The notes beneath the pieces were generated by a model. That model was not told the DNA's origin. It saw nothing but the letters and a program-made list of their open reading frames with translations, and did not search any database. A stretch of 64,000 nucleotides of DNA from Leptospira kemamanensis. Its GTDB lineage: Bacteria; Spirochaetota; Leptospiria; Leptospirales; Leptospiraceae. The first letter of the stretch is position 1. Every line of letters starts with the position of its first letter. This document shows, one piece after another, positions 44,931 to 53,575 of the stretch. Made by a program: the position numbers and the translations under genes. The stretch covers positions 124,001 to 188,000 of the forward strand of contig NZ_RQGG01000010.1 of assembly GCF_004769665.1 (NCBI RefSeq), written 5' to 3'.

Positions 44931-46485
44931 TCATTTTCTTATTTTCCTACTTACATTCATTTTTCCTCTCTCTAATCTTTTGGCAAATGAAGTTGAATTC
45001 AACTTCCATCCAGACGAATTTTCGTTAGGTGAATATGCAAAATTAGAAATCAAAGCATTCGGTGACAAACCATTCCGTGCCATCCAAACCAATGTGAAAC
45101 AAAATGGAGTCCGTGTTCGTTATGTAGGAAGTGGAACAGAAACTCAAATCATAAACTTAAAAGTATCGAAGTTTCAAATCATCAATTATTACGTAGACAC
45201 GGAAACGGAAGGAACGTTTCAACTGCCAGAAATTACAGTTGAGTATGATCAAAAACAATACACATCACCGCCAATCAAATTCAAAGTTGGGAAACGAACC
45301 AAATACAATCCAAATGGATTTTTAAATCCTTTCCCATTTGAGTTTGATGACAATGATTCAAATGAAGTCCCTGAAGTTTCCTTTCATACAAACAAATCAG
45401 TATTTTATAAAGGGGAACCGATTGTTGGATATTTTGTATTGTATTACACTCAGTACAGACAACCATTCCTCGAGAGAGATCCAAATCACTCCATCTCCTT
45501 TCCTTTTTTTCTAGCAGAAACACTTAGACAAGTCTCCGTACAAATTGAACCAGAAGTCCTTCGAAACAATGTCCCCAAAAAAACGATGGTGTTTGGAAAA
45601 GAAATTTATGGGCTTACTGCCTTGAAATCAGGAAGTTTTATTCTTGGAAAAACAAAATTCATAACAGGCGACAGTTTGCGTTTCAATTCCATCCAAGAAA
45701 CAATCGAAACCATACCAGCAAAAGTTCTTGTTTTGGATTTGCCAAGGAATGCTCCCAAAGAGTTCTCAGGAGCAATTGGGAATTTTAAAATTAATTTTTT
45801 GTCTACTCCGAAACAAGTGTATGAAGGAGAAACTGCTTACTTTGAAGTGAACATAGAAGGGGAGGGTGGCTTTGAAGGGATCCAACCATTTGTTTTTTCC
45901 AATCCGAAACTCAAATGCATCTCAGAGACCAAATCCAAATCCTTTCAACAATTGGAGTCGGGAGAATATGGATTTTATTCCAAAGTCAAATTTTTATATA
46001 GTTATCAAATCGTAAGTAGAACGAAAGAAACCATCGAACCCTATCGATTTAGTTTCTTTTCCCTCTCTGAAAAAAAATATATCAGTTTCAACCTTTCTCT
46101 TCCTGATTTTCAAATTTTACCAAAACGGAATTTGAATTTAGAAAGAACTCCCAAGGAAAAAAAACCAAATCTAGAACTTCCATTTCTCTCTTTAGTTTTG
46201 CTTGCGATTTTTGGGATTTTTTCTTATATAGGTTTTAAGAAGTATGCACTTCAAATGGAGATCCAAACCTTTGTATCATTTGTGGAAAGTTTTGGAAAAA
46301 AACGGGGATTCTTTCTAACAGAATATCTGATGAAACAGGGAATTCCCCCTAGCGATTCTGAGTGGATCACCCAACTACTCGAATCAAATCAAAATTCCGA
46401 ACTTCCCGACCTGTATAAAAGTTTAAACTCCAAAGATCGTTTAAACATAACTCGTATCATAAAAAAATTTCAAACCAAGGAGTAA
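44914..46485 (+). CDS. batD: BatD-like protein
   Basis: This is a 523-residue protein with a signal peptide (about 1-25), a long beta-sandwich-rich periplasmic part and a C-terminal TM near 422-440 followed by a cytoplasmic helical tail. This is the architecture of BatD/DUF4381-linked oxygen-tolerance proteins. It overlaps the end of the BatBC gene by 17 bases and is followed after three bases by htpG. Confidence 0.86.
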   Translation: MKNFGSHFLIFLLTFIFPLSNLLANEVEFNFHPDEFSLGEYAKLEIKAFGDKPFRAIQTNVKQNGVRVRYVGSGTETQIINLKVSKFQIINYYVDTETEGTFQLPEITVEYDQKQYTSPPIKFKVGKRTKYNPNGFLNPFPFEFDDNDSNEVPEVSFHTNKSVFYKGEPIVGYFVLYYTQYRQPFLERDPNHSISFPFFLAETLRQVSVQIEPEVLRNNVPKKTMVFGKEIYGLTALKSGSFILGKTKFITGDSLRFNSIQETIETIPAKVLVLDLPRNAPKEFSGAIGNFKINFLSTPKQVYEGETAYFEVNIEGEGGFEGIQPFVFSNPKLKCISETKSKSFQQLESGEYGFYSKVKFLYSYQIVSRTKETIEPYRFSFFSLSEKKYISFNLSLPDFQILPKRNLNLERTPKEKKPNLELPFLSLVLLAIFGIFSYIGFKKYALQMEIQTFVSFVESFGKKRGFFLTEYLMKQGIPPSDSEWITQLLESNQNSELPDLYKSLNSKDRLNITRIIKKFQTKE

Positions 46486-46488
46486 AAC

Positions 46489-48321
46489 ATGTCACAAGAA
46501 GAAACAGGCAAAATTAGTGTCGAAACAGAAAACATATTCCCAATTATCAAAAAATGGTTATATTCAGAAAAAGATATTTTTTTGAGAGAACTTGTTTCCA
46601 ATGCAAGTGATGCCATCACCAAACTAAAAAAAATCTCATTGAGCGAAGAATTCGAAGGTGGCACTGACTACCGGATTGATTTGGATTTCGATGTAGACAA
46701 ACGAATTTTGATCATTGAAGACAACGGGATTGGAATGACAAGTGATGAAGTAAAAAAATACATCAATCAAATTGCGTTCTCTGGTGCCTCTGACTTTGCT
46801 AAACAATACCAAAATACCGAAAACAAAGCAGAAATCATCGGCCATTTTGGATTAGGATTTTATTCCTCGTTTATGGTTTCCAAAAAAGTAACCATAGAAA
46901 CCAAGTCCTACAAAAAAGTACAAACTGCCGTTATGTGGTCTAGTGAATCAGGAACGGACTTTTCTATTTCTACGATTGAAAAAGATAAACGAGGCACAAA
47001 AATTTCCCTTTATCTAGATGGAGAATCCGGTGAATATCTTGATAAATGGAAACTAAAAGAGCTCATCAAAAAATATTGTGACTTTTTACCTGTTGGCATC
47101 TATGTGCAAGGAGAAAAAGCAAATCGAGAAAAACCTCTTTGGTCTGAAGAACCATCTAAAATCTCTGCAGATGATTACAAAGATTTTTACTCCTATCTTT
47201 TCCCTTTTTCAGGTGAATCCCTTTTCCATATTCACTTAAACGTAGACTATCCATTCCGTTTGCAAGGAATCTTATACTTTCCAAAACTCACACACGAATT
47301 AGAAGCCTCCAAAAATGGAATCAAATTATTTTGTAACCATGTATTTGTAAGTGATAATGCAAGTGAATTGATTCCACAGTTTTTAACCATCCTGAAGGGA
47401 ACGATCGATATTCCAGACTTACCATTGAACGTATCCAGATCTTACCTGCAAAACGATCCTTTGGTTAAAAAAATCTCTAACCACATCATCAAAAAAGTGG
47501 CAGATCGATTGATTGACGATTTCAAAAAAAATAGAACAAAATATGAAGAGAATTGGAATGATATCTCCATTTTCGTAAAATACGGAGTTCTAACGGATGA
47601 GAAATTTTATGATGCCATGAAAGATCATATCATTTTCAAAAATTCAGAAAATGGATTTTCAACCGTTTCGGAGTACTTTGAAAAAAACAAAGATAAAAAC
47701 CAAAACAAAATCTTTTATGCAAACGAAACCGAAATGGGTTCGGTTTATATGGATTTGTTAAAGTCACAAGGACTAGAAGCATTACTTGTTGATTCTAAAA
47801 TTGATTCTCACCTCATCCAACATTTAGAGACTAAAAATCCTGATTGGAAATTCCAAAGAGTTGATTCCGAACTTGCAGACCAGGTTCTCGACAAAGATTC
47901 TAAAACAGAAATTGTAAATGAATCCAATGAAACAGAATCAAGTAGAATTACCAAATTATTCCAATCAGCTCTTCCAGCTGAAGGAGTGCAAGTCAAGGTA
48001 GAGCCGTTAAAATCAGTAGATGTCCCTGGTGTGATTTTACTTCCCGAATTTATGCGTAGAATGACGGAAATGAATTCTTCGTTCAATCGAGAAGATACAA
48101 AATCTTTGCTTAAATCTCATACTCTGATGGTCAACTCCAAGTCACCACTTGTCAAATCCGCCTTACAAGCGTTTGAAGGAATAAACCCAGAGAAAGGCAA
48201 AAAACTTGCACGAGTTATCTATGACCTATCTCTGCTATCAGCCAAAGTAATGGACGAAAAAGAAGTCTCCGAATATACAAAAAGAACAACAGAATTTTTG
48301 CAGGAGATTTTTTCTACCTAA
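46489..48321 (+). CDS. htpG: Chaperone HtpG (Hsp90)
   Basis: This is a 610-residue Hsp90. The N-terminal ATPase has [24 protein letters not shown] and [11 protein letters not shown]; the middle domain has [13 protein letters not shown] with its catalytic Arg; a C-terminal dimerisation domain follows. ATP-dependent folding and maturation of client proteins in the cytoplasm. It ends the long plus-strand run with a GGAG-like site before its ATG. Its frame is the same as the kinase gene 57 bases downstream. Confidence 0.96.
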   Translation: MSQEETGKISVETENIFPIIKKWLYSEKDIFLRELVSNASDAITKLKKISLSEEFEGGTDYRIDLDFDVDKRILIIEDNGIGMTSDEVKKYINQIAFSGASDFAKQYQNTENKAEIIGHFGLGFYSSFMVSKKVTIETKSYKKVQTAVMWSSESGTDFSISTIEKDKRGTKISLYLDGESGEYLDKWKLKELIKKYCDFLPVGIYVQGEKANREKPLWSEEPSKISADDYKDFYSYLFPFSGESLFHIHLNVDYPFRLQGILYFPKLTHELEASKNGIKLFCNHVFVSDNASELIPQFLTILKGTIDIPDLPLNVSRSYLQNDPLVKKISNHIIKKVADRLIDDFKKNRTKYEENWNDISIFVKYGVLTDEKFYDAMKDHIIFKNSENGFSTVSEYFEKNKDKNQNKIFYANETEMGSVYMDLLKSQGLEALLVDSKIDSHLIQHLETKNPDWKFQRVDSELADQVLDKDSKTEIVNESNETESSRITKLFQSALPAEGVQVKVEPLKSVDVPGVILLPEFMRRMTEMNSSFNREDTKSLLKSHTLMVNSKSPLVKSALQAFEGINPEKGKKLARVIYDLSLLSAKVMDEKEVSEYTKRTTEFLQEIFST

Positions 48322-48344
48322 GACAATTTCCAATCAGAAAGATT

Positions 48345-48377
48345 TGGCAACGATTCCTACAAATGGAATTGTTGCCA
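48345..48377 (+). promoter_or_regulatory. 13-bp hairpin directly before the kinase start codon
   Basis: TGGCAACGATTCC (48345-48357) pairs with GGAATTGTTGCCA (48365-48377); one pair is a G-U. The loop is TACAAAT. The stem ends one base before the GTG at 48379. No U-tract follows, so it is not a clear terminator. It could mask the translation start of the kinase. Confidence 0.65.
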
Positions 48378-48378
48378 T

Positions 48379-50703
48379 GTGATCCAGATTTGTATAACAA
48401 GTCGTCTTAGCTCCCTTCCTATTGTTGTTGCCTACAAAAAGGGATATTTCGAAGAATTTGGCGTAAAAGTAAGTCTTCATTTAAACACACACCACAAAGC
48501 CATTTTACCCTTACTGGACGCAGGAAGAGTGGAAGCGGGAGAAATTCCAACCATTGCCTACCTCCAAGAGAGTTTTTTAAAAAAATCAAAACTCAAACGT
48601 ATCTATAAGGGAATCTATCTTTACCATTCCCCTTTGAGTTTTTATTCTAGGTTCCAATTCAAACCAGAAGATCTAACGAGAAACAAAGCATACATTTTAC
48701 CTGTGCCTCACATCAATTCCGTTGAAAGATTGTATGCTGAAAAATTTTTAGAAGAATATGCACCGAAAAACCCAGTCAAAGTTCGTTATATAGATACACC
48801 AGGTTTCTTAGAAGAAAAGGAATTCTTGAAACCAAATTGTTTAGGCCTTGTTTCAGATTCATTTTCCAGCCCGTTTTTGAAAAACTTCCAGGATTTTGGA
48901 AATACTTTAGAACTGCCCATACTAAAGCAAAACACTCTTTACCCTTCCACCTTACTAGCATTTAGCGGCGATGCGATTCTCAAATCGGGAAGAGAAGTAT
49001 CGGGAGTTTTACTTGCGGTCAAAAAAGCTATTGATTTTCTGCAAAATACGACGAACCAGTATACGGGCAATTTATGGGATGACCTTCAACTCTCCCATTT
49101 TTATCCTCACTTAAGAGTAGGGGAAACAAAAAACCTACTAACAGCTCATCCACTCATCCAAAAAGGAATATTCTCTTACCATGGAAATGAGTCGTCCTTG
49201 TTCCCTCTCTTAAAGGATGTCTATTTCCGATTGATCCGAAGAGTGATTCAACCTGAATCAGTACAAACGGCCCTCAATTTTGATGAAATCCTTTCGGCAT
49301 TGGAACCTAAAAAAGTATTTGATGTTCGAAAATTATCCAGTTTCCAAGAACCAACACAGGTAAAACTCCACGCACCATCTCAGATCAATTACCGAAAACT
49401 CAATGCAGTTCGTCATCTCATCGTGGATGTCAATTCATTAGTACTGGATATGCTCCAAGGAAATTATGGATCCAGACTCAATACAGACGAAACTTTACAA
49501 TTAGACAATCGCGTAAAAGTTCTCGTAAACTCGATGTTAGATTCATTTAACGCGAAAATAGAATTACAGAGGGAAGAAATCACAGAACTGGAAAACCTAA
49601 TTTCCATTTTAGAAATCAAACTCGATCGATCTGCTGTAGACTTACAATATTCAGAGGAAAAGTATCGTTACTTATTTGAATTTTCAAGAGAAGCAATCGC
49701 ACTTGTAGATGCCGATACCGGTAGTATATTAGAAGCCAATAACCAATTCCGAACACTCACTGGATACACCCGTGGAGACATTACAAAAATGACAATCGAA
49801 GATATCATTATAGGAAATCAAGTATCAAGCCAATTGCGATTTGGTTCCGATTTATCTTCTGATACGATGTTGTCTTTACCAGATGTTGAAATTTTAGCAA
49901 AAGATGGAAGCAAAGTAGAAGTGGATATCAGTTTTACATCCATCCTGTTATCACCTAAAAAAAGATACCAGGTACAATTTCGACCTAACTCAGAACGAAA
50001 AGAACAAGAACGACTTCAACATGAATTTATCTCTAATGTCAGTCATGAACTGCGAAGTCCAATGACCAATATCCGAGGATATTTAGAATTTTTTAAATCC
50101 GATTCATCCTTACCCTTTAACGCAGAACACATCAATATGTTAGAGGTCATTGATAAAAACGCAAAACGATTGAGTTTCTTAATTGAAAACTTACTCAAAT
50201 TGACAACCTCAAGAGAAAAAGACAAAGAAGCGGAGGTAGTAGAAATTTTTGATCCTGTTCCTGTCATTGAAGATGTAATTCACATGAATTCTCATCTTGC
50301 TAAAGGCAAACCAATCGAGTGGGATCTTTCCCTCAAAAAAGGACTCTTCATACGTGGAATCAAATTTGAATTTTCGCAAATCATCACAAATCTCTATGTA
50401 AATGCCCTAAAGTATACCTTCAAAGGGAAAATCGGGATTTCTTTAAAGGAATCAAACGGCAAAGTTGAAATTATAGTAGAAGATACAGGGATCGGTATTG
50501 ATCCAAATTACAAAAATCAAATTTTTGATCGATTCTTCCGAATTCCATCCTCAGATAACAGAAAGATAGGTGGAACTGGACTTGGACTTTCCATCGTCAA
50601 GTCCCTTGTAGAAAAAATGTCAGGCGAAATATTTGTAGAAAGCACAATGGGAGAGGGAAGTAAATTTACTTTGTATTTCCCAAAGATCAATGCGATCGTT
50701 TAG
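48379..50703 (+). CDS. Soluble ligand-binding/PAS histidine kinase
   Basis: This is a 774-residue kinase. Residues 1-240 resemble a periplasmic substrate-binding domain of the NMT1/NrtA type (SLPIVVAYKKGYFEEFGV), but no signal or TM is present. A helical linker, a PAS domain (about 430-540; YRYLFEFSREAIALVDAD), HisKA (NVSHELRSPMTNIRG, His556) and HATPase (DTGIGIDPNYKNQIFDRFFRI, GTGLGLSIVKSL) follow. It starts with GTG and no ribosome site is visible. Input may be a cytoplasmic thiamine-precursor- or nitrate-like ligand; this is guesswork. Confidence 0.88.
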   Translation: MIQICITSRLSSLPIVVAYKKGYFEEFGVKVSLHLNTHHKAILPLLDAGRVEAGEIPTIAYLQESFLKKSKLKRIYKGIYLYHSPLSFYSRFQFKPEDLTRNKAYILPVPHINSVERLYAEKFLEEYAPKNPVKVRYIDTPGFLEEKEFLKPNCLGLVSDSFSSPFLKNFQDFGNTLELPILKQNTLYPSTLLAFSGDAILKSGREVSGVLLAVKKAIDFLQNTTNQYTGNLWDDLQLSHFYPHLRVGETKNLLTAHPLIQKGIFSYHGNESSLFPLLKDVYFRLIRRVIQPESVQTALNFDEILSALEPKKVFDVRKLSSFQEPTQVKLHAPSQINYRKLNAVRHLIVDVNSLVLDMLQGNYGSRLNTDETLQLDNRVKVLVNSMLDSFNAKIELQREEITELENLISILEIKLDRSAVDLQYSEEKYRYLFEFSREAIALVDADTGSILEANNQFRTLTGYTRGDITKMTIEDIIIGNQVSSQLRFGSDLSSDTMLSLPDVEILAKDGSKVEVDISFTSILLSPKKRYQVQFRPNSERKEQERLQHEFISNVSHELRSPMTNIRGYLEFFKSDSSLPFNAEHINMLEVIDKNAKRLSFLIENLLKLTTSREKDKEAEVVEIFDPVPVIEDVIHMNSHLAKGKPIEWDLSLKKGLFIRGIKFEFSQIITNLYVNALKYTFKGKIGISLKESNGKVEIIVEDTGIGIDPNYKNQIFDRFFRIPSSDNRKIGGTGLGLSIVKSLVEKMSGEIFVESTMGEGSKFTLYFPKINAIV

Positions 50704-51559
50704 ATTGTTTTTTCTTTTTGGGAGCAGGTTTTTTCTTTGCAACTAATTTTGATTTCGGTTGGTTAGATTCGACCTTTGCTTTTAACGTTAGGTGAGAAGG
50801 AATGTTGGATTCCTCCAAATGCATTTTGGATAAAATCACAGACAATTCCATCATTTCGCGAGTTCCAAGTAAATGCATCATTGCCAATGCTTGGTTCATC
50901 CCTAATTTTTTGAAAATTTCTAATACGTTTGAGACACCAAAAAACTTAAGTAAAATGGGAAGTTCTTCCAATCCTCTTTGTTTGATCCATTTTTTACAAT
51001 CAGCAACGGACAATTCATTCACGAGTCGAAGGATAGGTTGCACTTGGACTTTATCGACTAACCATAAAAAATCCCGCATCGGAATTTCTTTTAATAAAGC
51101 AATTGATTTCTGAATTCCCAAGGATTTCAAAATTTCAACACTCACTTCTCGTCCCAACGTTTTGGCAAGTAATCCAACATCTTGGGGAGGTATACTTTTC
51201 GACACTGTTGCCAAATCGGTGATCGACAAAGAGTGAATGAAATACACTAAATCGTCATCATCGTTCTCTGAGATCATTTCCACTAAAATTTTTTCAGGGA
51301 TTTGATTTACCAATTCCACAACCGTTTCTTCACTTAACTTTTGAGTGAGAACAATCAGTCTTTCTTTGGGGACTTTTCCAGTGAGGGAAAGCAGTTTTTC
51401 GTAACCTAAATTTTTCAATATTTGGAATGATTTTTTGGGACCTAGTTTTTCTAAATATTGATAAACGGTTTGAATCGTAACGAGAACTTCTTTCATTTGC
51501 CCCAACTTTGGATACAAACTGTCAGAATCTTCTGAAAATTCCAGAGAAATTCCTTTCAA
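50687..51559 (-). CDS. Helical-repeat protein with a lysine-rich tail
   Basis: This is a 290-residue protein. Residues 20-245 are repeated helical units such as LVNQIPEKILVEMI, SKSIPPQDVGLLAKTLG and LLKEIPMRDFLWLVDKV, resembling MgtE_N/FliG-like armadillo-type repeats. The last 30 residues are Lys/Pro/Ser-rich, like histone H1 tails. No partner is evident. The gene converges with the kinase gene, overlapping by 17 bases. A later ATG (MKEVLV) could be the real start. Confidence 0.6.
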   Translation of the reverse strand: MKGISLEFSEDSDSLYPKLGQMKEVLVTIQTVYQYLEKLGPKKSFQILKNLGYEKLLSLTGKVPKERLIVLTQKLSEETVVELVNQIPEKILVEMISENDDDDLVYFIHSLSITDLATVSKSIPPQDVGLLAKTLGREVSVEILKSLGIQKSIALLKEIPMRDFLWLVDKVQVQPILRLVNELSVADCKKWIKQRGLEELPILLKFFGVSNVLEIFKKLGMNQALAMMHLLGTREMMELSVILSKMHLEESNIPSHLTLKAKVESNQPKSKLVAKKKPAPKKKKQSKRSH

Positions 51560-51587
51560 AATCCATTAAATTTTACAAAATGGAAGA

Positions 51588-52751
51588 GTGAAACCAAGAG
51601 ATCTTTGGCTTGTTTTGATTTTATTCATTTTAGGTGTGACCGGGCTCGTTTATGTCAAAACTGAACCCTACGGAAACTCACTTTCTGCTCTCATTGGCAT
51701 ATGGGAAGGGTTTTACGAAATCAATCCTAACCTAGTGGATTCAAAGTTTGTGATTTATCCTTCAGGGGGATATGATGGCCAATTTTTTTACCTACTCGCC
51801 AAAGACTTGTTTGCCGAAAGTAATTGGGATTTAATCGTTGATAGTTTCTACTTTCGTTACCACCGTATCGGACTTTCCTTTACAACAGGGATTTTGTCTT
51901 TACTATTTGGTTCAGAACACTACCCAATCCTAACGCTGATTCTACTATTTACAACATTCCTTTTTTCTGTTTATTGTTTGTACGAATTATTACCAAAACA
52001 CTCAAAATGGCTGACATTATTTTATATTTTTTCACCTTATTCCTTAAACGCAAACCTTCTGATAGTTGCCGATTCTTTCTTTGTTAGTTTAGCCATCATC
52101 GCTTATTACTTTTACTCGAAGGAAAAACACCTTTTATCTTTTTTATTCTTTCTTTTTACCGTTTTCACAAGAGAACTTGGCATTTTATTTCTAGCCCCCA
52201 TTGTCTTCCAATTTTTACGAACGAAACACTGGAAACTTGGATTCCTATATTCCTCGCCAGGGATTCTTTTTATTGGATTTATGTTTTACGGTTGGGTATC
52301 CACTCCGAACCATTTAGGCACAAACCCACTCGGTTTTCGAGATATGACTGATTATCCTTTGTTTGGTTTTGTTAAAAGTTTTTTGGAGAATGGATCCTTC
52401 CAATTCAAATTAAAAGAAACCCCGAAACTCCTATTTTTATTATCTTTTATTGCTATGGTCGGAGTCAGTATTTCTTCCATTCGCAAATCCTTTTTCAAAG
52501 ATATTGAAGTGTTATTCCCAATCCTTGGAAGCTTATTTGTCATTGCCATTGCGGAAGAAGGGTATTGGCGTTCCTTTGATAATTTAAGCCGCATGTTCAC
52601 CCTCATCCTTCCTTTTTCCTTATTACTTAAAGAAGGACAGAAAAACTTAGGATTCAAAATATTTTTAGGTTCTTCTCTATTATTGTTTTTCTTTTTACTC
52701 ATCCGAATCGTATTCATTACACCTCATAAGGAGTATTTTTTAGCACTATGA
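51588..52751 (+). CDS. Polytopic membrane protein (GT-C-like)
   Basis: This is a 387-residue protein with about ten TM helices. The loop GGYDGQFFYLLAKDL after TM1 matches a DGQFYY motif found in a group of cell-surface glycopolymer-related GT-C-like proteins. The GTG start at 51588 follows a GGAAGAG site. It overlaps the mqnD ATG (ATGA). Catalysis is not established. Confidence 0.65.
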   Translation: MKPRDLWLVLILFILGVTGLVYVKTEPYGNSLSALIGIWEGFYEINPNLVDSKFVIYPSGGYDGQFFYLLAKDLFAESNWDLIVDSFYFRYHRIGLSFTTGILSLLFGSEHYPILTLILLFTTFLFSVYCLYELLPKHSKWLTLFYIFSPYSLNANLLIVADSFFVSLAIIAYYFYSKEKHLLSFLFFLFTVFTRELGILFLAPIVFQFLRTKHWKLGFLYSSPGILFIGFMFYGWVSTPNHLGTNPLGFRDMTDYPLFGFVKSFLENGSFQFKLKETPKLLFLLSFIAMVGVSISSIRKSFFKDIEVLFPILGSLFVIAIAEEGYWRSFDNLSRMFTLILPFSLLLKEGQKNLGFKIFLGSSLLLFFFLLIRIVFITPHKEYFLAL

Positions 52752-53575
52752 TCTCACTTGCTTATTCGCCTTGTCCGAATGATACATTTTTGTTTTATCA
52801 TTTGATCCGTAATCCAAGTTACCCTGTTAAAGAAGAACTATATGATGTGGAAAATTTAAATGAATTTGCCCAACAAGGAAAGTTCCCAGTAACCAAACTT
52901 TCTTTTGCAGCTTACTTTCAGATCATGAACCAATATATATTATTGGAAACAGGTTCTGCCTTAGGAAGAGGTTGTGGACCACTTCTTGTCCGGAAAAAAA
53001 ACACAAACACGACTTTAGAAAATTGCAAAGAGCTTCTGATACCGGGCCATCTCACAACTGCAAATCTACTTCTGTCTTTATACACAAATGGAACGCATAA
53101 ACCAACTGCCCTTCGTTATGACCAAATCATCCCAAAACTTCTATTAGAAGAGGATAGTTTGGGTGTCATCATCCATGAAGAAAGATTTACGTATGAAGAT
53201 CGTGGCCTAGAAAAAGTCGTCGATTTAGGGGAGTGGTGGGAAAATTCAACAGGTTATCCCATCCCACTGGGGGCAATTGCCATCAGAAGAGACATTCCAA
53301 AAAAGGATGCCTTACAATTCCAAAAGGAATTACAAAATAGTTTAAGTGCCGCATACAAAGAACCAAAAGAGATGATGGATTACATTCGAGCCAATTCGCA
53401 AAACAAAGAAGATGCGGTGATTCGTTCCCATATCAATTTATATGTAAACGAATTCACAAAATCTCTCGGTGAAGAAGGCCATGGCGCCGTCACCTACCTT
53501 CTCAAAAGAGCAATCGATGCAGGTTTCATTAAGAAACCCACAGAAATTCCTGCTTTATTTTTAGGAGAAAGTTAA
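52748..53575 (+). CDS. mqnD: Futalosine-pathway 1,4-dihydroxy-6-naphthoate synthase
   Basis: MqnD makes 1,4-dihydroxy-6-naphthoate for menaquinone synthesis by the futalosine route. The 275-residue product begins MISLAYSPCPNDTFLFYHL, the MqnD fingerprint, and has the periplasmic-binding fold with GSALGRGCGPLLV. The menaquinone link fits the quinone-dependent enzymes elsewhere in the window (GlpD, NDH-2-like). It is coupled to the preceding ORF and converges on the tail-like gene with a 15-base overlap. Confidence 0.9.
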   Translation: MISLAYSPCPNDTFLFYHLIRNPSYPVKEELYDVENLNEFAQQGKFPVTKLSFAAYFQIMNQYILLETGSALGRGCGPLLVRKKNTNTTLENCKELLIPGHLTTANLLLSLYTNGTHKPTALRYDQIIPKLLLEEDSLGVIIHEERFTYEDRGLEKVVDLGEWWENSTGYPIPLGAIAIRRDIPKKDALQFQKELQNSLSAAYKEPKEMMDYIRANSQNKEDAVIRSHINLYVNEFTKSLGEEGHGAVTYLLKRAIDAGFIKKPTEIPALFLGES

